Source of the DNA: an uncultured Roseibium sp.
GTDB taxonomy: Bacteria > Pseudomonadota > Alphaproteobacteria > Rhizobiales > Stappiaceae
Direction of reading: 5' to 3'
Assembly (NCBI RefSeq): GCF_963669205.1
Contig: NZ_OY769915.1
Coordinates: 5,182,001 to 5,246,000 of the forward strand
DNA length: 64,000 nt
This document shows positions 28,872-35,911 of this stretch, one piece after another. Numbering within the stretch: position 1 is the first letter of the stretch; every line of letters begins with the position of its first letter. The translations under genes and the position numbers were made by a program. The notes under the pieces were generated by a model, which did not search any database, had not been told where the DNA came from, and worked only from the letters and a program-made list of their open reading frames with translations.

Positions 28872-28934
28872 ATTGAGTTGGATTTTTATGCATTTTACGC
28901 TATTTTTTCCCCAAGCTTGGGAGGAAATGCGTAA

Positions 28935-29642
28935 ATGGACGGATTCTGGAGCGTCCTGGGCGGGGCATTTGCCCTCGTCTTAGCACTTGATCCGGATCTC
29001 CTGGAGATCATCGGCCTGTCGATGCGGGTCACGCTGACGGCCGTCTTTTTTGCCTGCCTGATCGGTTTGCCGCTCGGGGCTGCCGTCGGCGTCTTCCGCT
29101 TTCCCGGACGCACGTTCCTCTCCGTTGCATTGAATGCGCTGATGGGACTGCCGCCGGTCGTGGTCGGTCTCGTTGTCTACCTGATGCTGTCGGCATCCGG
29201 TCCGTTCGGCCCGCTGCGCCTTCTCTATACACCGGGCGCAATGATCATCGCCCAGATGATCATCGTCACCCCCATCGTGGCCGCGCTGACGCGCCAGGTG
29301 GTCGAAGACCTGAACCGCGAATATGCCGAACAGTTTGCCTCCCTTGGCGTCGGCGCACTGGACCGGATGCTGTCCCTGCTGTGGGACGCCCGCTACAGCC
29401 TGCTCACCGTCGCGCTCGCCGGTTTCGGACGGGCGGTTGCCGAGGTCGGCGCCGTCCTGATCGTCGGGGGCAACATCAACCACGTGACGCGCGTGATGAC
29501 CACGACGATCGCACTGGAAACCTCGAAGGGAAACCTCCAGCTCGCGCTTGCCCTCGGTGTCGTTCTTCTGGCGATTGCCTTCTCGGTGACCGCCTGCGTC
29601 ATGGCCCTGAAAGCCTCCGCCGTGAGGGCCGCCTATGCGTGA
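28935..29642 (+). CDS. tupB: Tungstate ABC transporter permease TupB
   Basis: Inner-membrane permease (235 residues) with about five or six hydrophobic spans. GVGALDRMLSLLWDARYSLLTVALAGFGRAVAEVGA contains the EAA-like coupling region and the GRAxAEVGA pattern of the TupB/ModB family. Start at ATG 28935 follows GGAGG closely. The last eight bases overlap tupC. Together with tupC and tupA it imports tungstate, required for tungsten formate dehydrogenases and aldehyde oxidoreductases. Confidence 0.9.
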   Translation: MDGFWSVLGGAFALVLALDPDLLEIIGLSMRVTLTAVFFACLIGLPLGAAVGVFRFPGRTFLSVALNALMGLPPVVVGLVVYLMLSASGPFGPLRLLYTPGAMIIAQMIIVTPIVAALTRQVVEDLNREYAEQFASLGVGALDRMLSLLWDARYSLLTVALAGFGRAVAEVGAVLIVGGNINHVTRVMTTTIALETSKGNLQLALALGVVLLAIAFSVTACVMALKASAVRAAYA

Positions 29643-30453
29643 CGCCGGTTTCGACATGCCTGCCGCGGCATCCGCCTCACGACAGTCGCTTGCACCCGAG
29701 CCGCTTCTGGAAGCGCGCGGCCTTGTCTTCGAAGCAGGCGGGCAGCGCCTTCTGGACGGTGTCGATGTGACGATCCGGAAGGGATCGCGGACCCTTGTCA
29801 TGGGTCCCAACGGCGCAGGCAAGAGCCTGCTGCTGCGGTTGCTCCACGGATTGCTCAAGCCACAGCAGGGCACGATTTTCTGGCAGGGCAATCCACTCAC
29901 GAAACAGGATCTGCGGTCGCAGGCGATGGTGTTCCAGCGCCCGGTGCTGTTGCGGCGGTCCGTTCTCGCCAATCTCAAGTTTGCCCTGTCGGTACGCGGC
30001 CTTCGCGGCTCGGAGCGTGCGCGCAAGATCGACGCTGCCCTCGCCTCCGCCGGCCTCGATCATCTTGCCAAACGGCCGGCCCGCGTTCTCTCCGGTGGCG
30101 AACAGCAGCGACTGGCGGTCGTCCGGGCGCTTGCGTGCGACCCCGACCTCCTGTTTCTGGATGAGCCGACGGCGAACCTTGACCCCGCCTCGACCGCCGC
30201 GATCGAAAATCTCGTGCTGGAAGCCAATGCCCGAGGCGTCACGATCGTTCTCGTCACCCACGATGCCGGTCAGGCCCACCGTCTCGGCGAGGATGTCGTT
30301 TTCCTTCAGGATGGCATGGTTGCCGAAACGGGATCCGCGCACCAGGTTCTGAATGCGCCGCAAAGCGAACCGGCCCGCGCGTGGCACGACGGCAGGCTTT
30401 ACCTTGGCCCCGAAACCCGGTCCGTTGCGGACCGATCCAGGAGGACACATTGA
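29635..30453 (+). CDS. tupC: Tungstate ABC transporter ATP-binding protein TupC
   Basis: ATPase subunit (272 residues) with Walker A GPNGAGKS, signature LSGGEQQRLAVVRAL and Walker B LLFLDEPTANLD, followed by the H-loop VTHDAGQAHRLG. Order tupB-tupC-tupA and overlaps at both ends show an operon. The N terminus has about 20 extra residues before the ABC core, which may mean a slightly later start. Confidence 0.9.
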   Translation: MRDAGFDMPAAASASRQSLAPEPLLEARGLVFEAGGQRLLDGVDVTIRKGSRTLVMGPNGAGKSLLLRLLHGLLKPQQGTIFWQGNPLTKQDLRSQAMVFQRPVLLRRSVLANLKFALSVRGLRGSERARKIDAALASAGLDHLAKRPARVLSGGEQQRLAVVRALACDPDLLFLDEPTANLDPASTAAIENLVLEANARGVTIVLVTHDAGQAHRLGEDVVFLQDGMVAETGSAHQVLNAPQSEPARAWHDGRLYLGPETRSVADRSRRTH

Positions 30454-31289
30454 TCAGACACCTGTTGAGGTTTGCGATTGCAACGCTTGTTGCAGGCGCA
30501 GCGGCTGTCTCGATTGCCTATGCCGACGACGAAAAGTTCATCATCGTTCAATCGACCACCTCGACTCAGAATTCAGGCCTGTTCGATCATGTTCTTCCCG
30601 CCTTCCGGGACAAGACAGGGATTGAGGTACGCGTTGTCGCCGTCGGCACGGGTCAGGCGATCCGCAACGCCGTCAATGGCGACGGCGACGTGCTCCTGGT
30701 GCATTCGAAACCGTCCGAGGAAAAGTTCGTTGCTGACGGCTTCGGCCTCTCCCGCGCCGACGTCATGTACAATGACTTCGTGATCGTCGGCCCCGCTTCC
30801 GATCCTGCAGGGATCAAGGGCAGCCGCGACGTGGTAGCCGCTCTGCCGAAGATCGCGGAAGCCGAGGTCCCCTTCGCCTCGCGCGGTGACGACAGCGGCA
30901 CGCACAAGGCGGAACTCCGCCTCTGGAAAGCCGCGGACATCGATGCAGCCGCGTCGTCCGGGACCTGGTACCGGGAAACAGGTTCGGGCATGGGCTCCAC
31001 GTTGAACACGGCCATCGGCATGGACGCCTATGCCATGACGGACCGGGCGACATGGATCGCCTTCGGCAACAAGGGCACGCACGACATCATGGTCGAAGGC
31101 GACCCGCGCATGTTCAACCAGTACGGCGTAATCCTTGTGAACCCCGAGGCGCATCCGCATGTGCGGGCAGAAACGGGCCAGGTGTTCATCGACTGGCTGC
31201 TGTCCAGGGAAGGCCAGGCCGCGATCGCCGATTACAAGGTCGACGGTCAGCAGCTGTTTTTTCCCAACGCAAATGACGGCTCCAGCTGA
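30450..31289 (+). CDS. tupA: Tungstate-binding periplasmic protein TupA
   Basis: Solute-binding protein (279 residues) with signal peptide (IRHLLRFAIATLVAGAAA...) and the TupA-type anion-binding sequence STTSTQNSGL at the mature N terminus, plus GDDSGTHK. It starts with TTG at 30450, overlapping the tupC stop (TTGA) and placed seven bases after AGGAGG. The TTSTQ motif separates TupA from molybdate-binding ModA. The same fold appears, shortened and fused to a cytochrome, at 43.3–44.1 kb. Confidence 0.92.
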   Translation: MIRHLLRFAIATLVAGAAAVSIAYADDEKFIIVQSTTSTQNSGLFDHVLPAFRDKTGIEVRVVAVGTGQAIRNAVNGDGDVLLVHSKPSEEKFVADGFGLSRADVMYNDFVIVGPASDPAGIKGSRDVVAALPKIAEAEVPFASRGDDSGTHKAELRLWKAADIDAAASSGTWYRETGSGMGSTLNTAIGMDAYAMTDRATWIAFGNKGTHDIMVEGDPRMFNQYGVILVNPEAHPHVRAETGQVFIDWLLSREGQAAIADYKVDGQQLFFPNANDGSS

Positions 31290-31432
31290 CCACGATTGAA
31301 CCAGCCCGGACGGTGAAGGGTGCCGCACACGCATTGCTGTCCGGTTTAGAAAGTACGGTCGAACTTATGTCGTTGAGAAAGCTGCATAGTTCCTTGCGGC
31401 GCTAAATCGGGATACGGAATTGTTCCCCTGAT

Positions 31433-31565
31433 TTGTCGTCCCGGTTTGTCGTGATAGCGGCAAGACCGGGACCCAGTACCCGTTGCGGCCGGAGACTGAA
31501 ACAAGACGGAAAATCCGGTGGTTACTGGGTTCCGGCCTTCCGCTGCGCTTCAGCCGGAATGACAA
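31433..31565. repeat. Dispersed palindromic intergenic repeat (copy 2)
   Basis: The 417-base gap between tupA and the next gene contains this element, bounded by TTGTCGTCCCGG and CCGGAATGACAA with inner GACCCAGTA and TTACTGGGTTCC. It is the same family as the copy at 12985 but with diverged ends. Nothing else in the gap looks like a gene. Confidence 0.7.
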
Positions 31566-31706
31566 GCTCTTAGGCTGGGATCGCCTCGCTAGATCAAGTC
31601 CGAGTTAAACCGGACTGCAGTGCTACACACGAGACTGTGACCGGTCTGTGATTGTTGGCGGCCGCGCTGATACGGCATGGTGTCCGCCAACGTGGTTGGA
31701 GACGGC

Positions 31707-32264
31707 ATGCTGAAGAAACTCATCCCGGCAGTTCTTGCATTGATCTGCGCTAGCCCCGCTATGGCCGTCGTTCTCGGCGGTGAGATTGTCGACCAGCGCG
31801 GCAACGGCGAATTCGTTCTTCTGGATACGAGTAAACCCTTCAGCGTTGGTGCCGATAACTTCAACACAGACAACCTTTACGCATTTGACGAGGACCAGAA
31901 TATCGTTCTGACGGAGCCGATCCGGGTCGACTTCGGAGGCGACAACGGCGTTATCCGGCAGGGCGAAACCATTGCAAGCCACTATGTCTTCTTCGATAGT
32001 TTTGCAGGCGTTCACTACGGTTACGTGGACTTCGATGCACCCGTCCTCGGCATCGCCGCGTTTCAGGACACGATGGCGGCAACCGACTTCCTCGCGAACA
32101 ATGATGTAAATTACATCAGCACCGAACTGCGCGGACTGGAGCCGGGCGATCGGGTCTGGGTCGACAGCCGGAACCCCAATCGCCTCTGGGTGTTCTGGGC
32201 GGGGTCATCGCCCGGCGACTATATCCGGGTCTTCACTGAAAAGTCGCTCGGCGCGATGATGTAA
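31707..32264 (+). CDS. Exported protein of unknown function
   Basis: A 185-residue protein with a clear signal peptide (MLKKLIPAVLALICASPAMA). The mature part is beta-rich, acidic and ends with a region reading GLEPGDRVWVDSRNPNRLWVFWAGSSPGDYIRVF, reminiscent of secreted adhesion-like or PEP-CTERM-type proteins but lacking a sorting tail. I prefer the ATG at 31707 over the one at 31677 because it sits at the signal peptide. It stands alone, convergent with the formate dehydrogenase operon. No function is assigned. Confidence 0.65.
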   Translation: MLKKLIPAVLALICASPAMAVVLGGEIVDQRGNGEFVLLDTSKPFSVGADNFNTDNLYAFDEDQNIVLTEPIRVDFGGDNGVIRQGETIASHYVFFDSFAGVHYGYVDFDAPVLGIAAFQDTMAATDFLANNDVNYISTELRGLEPGDRVWVDSRNPNRLWVFWAGSSPGDYIRVFTEKSLGAMM

Positions 32265-32309
32265 AGTGAACCGTGATACTGCCAGGCAGTGCCGTCCTGG
32301 TGGACAGAC

Positions 32310-32438
32310 TTACTCTCCCAGCCTGACAGAGGAACTGCTGCCCTGCTCGGCGCTTGAGAAGCCTGCGCGATCGAGAACCTGGCTTGCACCGATGGAAATG
32401 ACCACGATTGCGGCAAAGGCCGCGAACATAGCTCTCAT
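32310..32438 (-). CDS. Small single-span membrane protein (42 residues)
   Basis: This short reading frame starts with an ATG that overlaps the stop of the WD40–cytochrome gene (ATGA), so it can be translationally coupled. It encodes MRAMFAAFAAIVVISIGASQ followed by a polar tail rich in serine and ending VRLGE. The first 20 residues form one hydrophobic helix, either a membrane anchor or a signal peptide. It would be the last gene of the formate dehydrogenase operon. Function unknown; too short for reliable family assignment. Confidence 0.55.
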   Translation of the reverse strand: MRAMFAAFAAIVVISIGASQVLDRAGFSSAEQGSSSSVRLGE

Positions 32439-33748
32439 TGTGTTTCTCCGTTCTTGTCCTGCGAGCCAGCCGCCGTTTTCAGATAATTAACCAGGTCGGT
32501 CCGGTCCTCGGGCTTGGCGATGACCTGCATCGGCATTTTCGAGCCGGGGATGAAGTGATCCGGGCCATCCAGAAACAGCTGATCGATCGTCTCTTCCGTC
32601 CAGATGATATCAGACCCGGTCAGGGTTTTCGAATAGGGATAGTCCGGCAGCGTACCGGCGCGCCGTCCGAAGACCTCATAAAGGCTCGGCCCCGCCTTGC
32701 GTGCGCTGCCCGCGGTCAGGGCGTGGCATATGGAACATTTGCGCGCGAACTGCCGTTCGCCATTCGACATCTGCTCCGGCTGGCGCAGGAATTGCGGTGT
32801 TTCCTTCGCCATCGGATCGAATTTCCCAAGGCCGGCAACCGGCCAGGAATAGACGATATCCTCGATCCCGCCGGCGTGCAGAACCTCGCCGTCCCTCGAA
32901 AAGGCCAGCGCCCAGATCGGCCCCTTCAATGCTGCCTTGAAGTCGGATTCGATCGTCCATGTTTCGGTGTCGAAAACGGTGATGTAGCCATGACCGTCAC
33001 CGGTCGCGAGCCGCTTGCCGTCTTCGCTGAGAGACATGGCAAGAATGGGCCGCCGCTCCAGTGTGAAATCGTGGAGCCGCTCGCCGCTTTCGATGTCGAC
33101 GATGCGCGTGACACCGTCCTGCGATCCATAGGCCACCCAGGTCTCATTGCTGTTCCGGCCGCCGAGCACCAGCACGTTCACGCCGAACCCGTTTCTGACA
33201 ATGACCCGCTTTTCGGCCCTGGCGGCCACATCCCAGAGTATGATGGACCCGTCGACGGACGCGGAGTAAAGCCAGGCCCCGTCCGCCGAGAACGCGACCT
33301 TGTTCACGCCTGCACTATGACCGCTCAGGAATGTCGGCGCGCCGCCATCCACGGGCCAGAGGCCGATCTTCGCGTCCCAGCTTGCGCTGGCGATCGTCTT
33401 GCCGTCGGGAGACACCGCCAGACCCATGACCTTCGCCGTGTGGCCCTCGCGTTTATCCTGGGAACCGTTCTTAAGGTTCCAGAGGATCAGGGCGTTGTCA
33501 TCACCGGCCGACACGACGAGTTCGTCATTGACAAACCGCACCACCTTGACCGCGGCCTCGTGTCCGTCCAGCCAGTCTGGCTTCCGTCCGGACCAGATCC
33601 CGACCGCATTGTCGAAACTTGCGGTCGCAACGCGTCCGCTGTCCCGGGACACGGTGATGTCCATGACAGGGCCGCCATGCCCCTTCAGTGTCTCGAAATC
33701 GGCGGCAAATGACGGGCCGGAGAGGATCAGCGACAAGAACAGAACCAT
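32435..33748 (-). CDS. Exported WD40-repeat protein with C-terminal cytochrome c domain
   Basis: A 437-residue protein: signal peptide (MVLFLSLILSGPSFA), a beta-propeller of WD40-like repeats over residues about 20–310 (recurring GH...V...S.DG..I.SAS.D..I.LW), then a class I cytochrome c domain with haem motif CSICH near 338 and likely axial methionine in GSKMPMQ. It follows the formate dehydrogenase gamma gene and probably receives or relays electrons in the periplasm. An in-frame ATG at 33826 would add a longer basic n-region and is an alternative start. Confidence 0.82.
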   Translation of the reverse strand: MVLFLSLILSGPSFAADFETLKGHGGPVMDITVSRDSGRVATASFDNAVGIWSGRKPDWLDGHEAAVKVVRFVNDELVVSAGDDNALILWNLKNGSQDKREGHTAKVMGLAVSPDGKTIASASWDAKIGLWPVDGGAPTFLSGHSAGVNKVAFSADGAWLYSASVDGSIILWDVAARAEKRVIVRNGFGVNVLVLGGRNSNETWVAYGSQDGVTRIVDIESGERLHDFTLERRPILAMSLSEDGKRLATGDGHGYITVFDTETWTIESDFKAALKGPIWALAFSRDGEVLHAGGIEDIVYSWPVAGLGKFDPMAKETPQFLRQPEQMSNGERQFARKCSICHALTAGSARKAGPSLYEVFGRRAGTLPDYPYSKTLTGSDIIWTEETIDQLFLDGPDHFIPGSKMPMQVIAKPEDRTDLVNYLKTAAGSQDKNGETQ

Positions 33749-33938
33749 CACCGCGGACGCCCTCGGGGCGATCCGGGTCCGACGCTTGCTCTGGTAAGGT
33801 GCGCATGAGCCATGAAGCCAAGGCATCCACCCGGAAATAGCAACGCCAAACCGGCCGGGGAATGGCCCTCGGCTCTGCATTTCGCTTGGCCGGTGCGACA
33901 CCGAGGCGGATTTCAAACCCAAAACCACCGTTTCTGCC

Positions 33939-35159
33939 CTACTCAGCAGGAACCGCGTTTTTGTCAGGCGCTTCGGACTTGCGCTGCGCCTCTTCGACTT
34001 CCTTGACCCACAGGCCGTGGTGCTCACGCGCCCACTGCAGCTCGACCTCGCCGGACCCCATGGCATCGTAAGCGCCTTCCATGCCCACCGAACCGATGTA
34101 GATGTGAGCAAGGATCATGGCGATCATCAGAAACGCGACGATCGTGTGCCAGAGCTGGGCGTATTGCATTTCCTCATGCGGCGCGAGCTCGGTCGGCAGG
34201 GTGCCGAGCCCGACAAGTTGCGGCAGACCGAGATTGTTCAGGATCTCGAAGGTCTTGGCGAACATCGGGAAATCGAACGGGAACAGCAGCGAGATACCCG
34301 AGGCGGAAATCGAGACACCGAGAACGATCACGCCCCAGAAGATCATCTTCTGCCCGAAGTTGAATTTCTTCGCCGGAGGGTGCACGCCTTTTTTCAAGAG
34401 GCCGCCCCCGACCGCGATCCATTTCAGGTCCGTCTTGTTCGGAATGTTGTGAACCACCCACATGACGAAAATCATCACGAGGCCGAGCATGAAGGCCCAG
34501 GACACGTTGTTATGGACCCATTTGGACGCCAGCGCGATGGGTGCATAGGCATCCTTTCCAAGCAGCGGGATGATGGCGACCCGCCCGAAGAGGACGATCA
34601 GACCCGTTACGGCTAGCAATACGAAGCTGCCTGCGAGCAGCCAGTGCCCGAACCTTTCGATCATCTTGAAACGCGTGATGGTCTGCCCGGTCTTCTCACC
34701 GTCGATCCGGATCCGGCCGCGAAGCAGGTAGAACAGGGCAAGAAAGGCAAGCGTGCCGGCAAGCAGATAGGCGCCGTAGGTTTTCAATGGCCCGTTGCGG
34801 ATTTCAAGCCAGCGCATGCCGCCGTCCTGCATCAGGACAGTGGCTTCCTTGCCGCCGGACGAGACCGTGATATCGGCAGACCCGAAACGCAGGGCGCGCC
34901 ACAATTCGGGATCGGACACCCCACCGAGCGTTCCCAGCTGGTTGCTCATGCCGGCTGCCGTGTCGGGGTCCCCGGTGGCATTGCGCCTGAAATCGTAATC
35001 GACCTTCTCGCCGCGCTGACGCTTCATGATGTCATCGAGCGTCTGCGCGCCGCCGGTCGCGCTCCGATCGGCCTGCGGTGGTTCCTGGGGCTGTTCCTGG
35101 GCCAGTGCCGGGGACAGAAATGCCAGAAGAACAACAACAGCCAAAACCAAGCGTTTCAT
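33939..35159 (-). CDS. Formate dehydrogenase gamma subunit (cytochrome b)
   Basis: A 406-residue membrane protein. It starts with a signal peptide (MKRLVLAVVVLLAFLSPALA), has a periplasmic N-terminal region of about 110 residues, then one TM helix and a four-helix cytochrome b556 core (FKMIERFGHWLLAG, WHTIVAFLMIAMILAHIYIG provide histidine ligands). This subunit anchors the complex and passes electrons to quinone. The frame extends to 35342, but the signal peptide fixes the start at 35159. It follows the beta gene after a 143-base gap with two strong hairpins. Confidence 0.88.
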   Translation of the reverse strand: MKRLVLAVVVLLAFLSPALAQEQPQEPPQADRSATGGAQTLDDIMKRQRGEKVDYDFRRNATGDPDTAAGMSNQLGTLGGVSDPELWRALRFGSADITVSSGGKEATVLMQDGGMRWLEIRNGPLKTYGAYLLAGTLAFLALFYLLRGRIRIDGEKTGQTITRFKMIERFGHWLLAGSFVLLAVTGLIVLFGRVAIIPLLGKDAYAPIALASKWVHNNVSWAFMLGLVMIFVMWVVHNIPNKTDLKWIAVGGGLLKKGVHPPAKKFNFGQKMIFWGVIVLGVSISASGISLLFPFDFPMFAKTFEILNNLGLPQLVGLGTLPTELAPHEEMQYAQLWHTIVAFLMIAMILAHIYIGSVGMEGAYDAMGSGEVELQWAREHHGLWVKEVEEAQRKSEAPDKNAVPAE

Positions 35160-35210
35160 AGCCGGATCCTCATTCCTTGTGCAGCGTTTAAAGCCTACCA
35201 GAGATGAAGA

Positions 35211-35285
35211 GGGCGGCATGTTTGCCGCCCCGTTCAGATTTAAGGAGGGACCGGGAAGGTCCGGCGGCAGAGCCCCTCTGCCGCC
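35211..35285. other. Two strong hairpins in the fdh operon between beta and gamma genes
   Basis: The gap contains a GGGCGGCA/TGCCGCCC hairpin (35211–35230) and a 10-bp perfect GGCGGCAGAG/CTCTGCCGCC hairpin (35263–35285). Neither has a clear U-tract on the minus strand, so they fit mRNA stabilisation, processing or partial termination better than a full terminator. Confidence 0.5.
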
Positions 35286-35302
35286 GCCGGACGCAGTCCG
35301 GT

Positions 35303-35899
35303 TTACCCGCCTCTTTGACCGTAGGCGGAGCCCCAGCCCCAAGCGCCGGAGCCGAAGCCACGGGCAACCACACGCTCGCGGTAGATAGCCGACACGACGT
35401 CGCCATCACCGGCAAGCAGGGCCTTGGTGGAGCACATTTCCGCACAAAGCGGCAGCTTGCCTTCCGCGATACGGTTGGCACCGTATTTCGCGCGTTCGGC
35501 GGTCGAGTTGTTTTCTTCCGGACCACCTGCACAGAAGGTGCACTTGTCCATCTTGCCGCGCGATCCGAAGTTCCCGGCCTGCGGGAACTGCGGGGCGCCG
35601 AACGGACAGGCGTAGAAGCAGTAGCCGCAGCCAATGCACAGGTCCTTCGAGTGAAGAACCACACCTTCTTCGTTCTGGTAGAAACAATCGACCGGGCACA
35701 CCGCCATGCAGGGTGCGTCCGAACAGTGCATGCAAGCCACGGAGATCGACCGTTCACCCGGACTGCCATCATTGATGGTCACGACCCGGCGGCGATTGAT
35801 CCCCCACGGCACTTCATTTTCGTTTTTGCAAGCCGTGACACAGGCATTGCACTCAATGCATCGCTCAGCGTCACAAAGGAATTTTGCTCTTGCAGCCAT
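35303..35899 (-). CDS. Formate dehydrogenase beta (iron–sulfur) subunit
   Basis: A 198-residue ferredoxin-like electron-transfer subunit with four [4Fe-4S] cysteine sets: CIECNACVTAC, CMHCSDAPCMAVC, CIGCGYCFYAC and CTFC...C. There is no C-terminal membrane helix as in E. coli FdnH, so membrane anchoring would depend on the gamma subunit. It starts 12 bases after the alpha gene. The glycine/tryptophan-rich tail (GSGAWGWGSAYG) is unusual but in frame. Confidence 0.92.
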   Translation of the reverse strand: MAARAKFLCDAERCIECNACVTACKNENEVPWGINRRRVVTINDGSPGERSISVACMHCSDAPCMAVCPVDCFYQNEEGVVLHSKDLCIGCGYCFYACPFGAPQFPQAGNFGSRGKMDKCTFCAGGPEENNSTAERAKYGANRIAEGKLPLCAEMCSTKALLAGDGDVVSAIYRERVVARGFGSGAWGWGSAYGQRGG

Positions 35900-35911
35900 T
35901 GCGTCTCCTCC

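Noticed and set aside
28808..28934. Molybdenum/tungsten cofactor riboswitch upstream of tupB
   Set aside because: The leader is short, and I could not find the extended stems expected of that riboswitch; only one 12-bp palindrome is visible.
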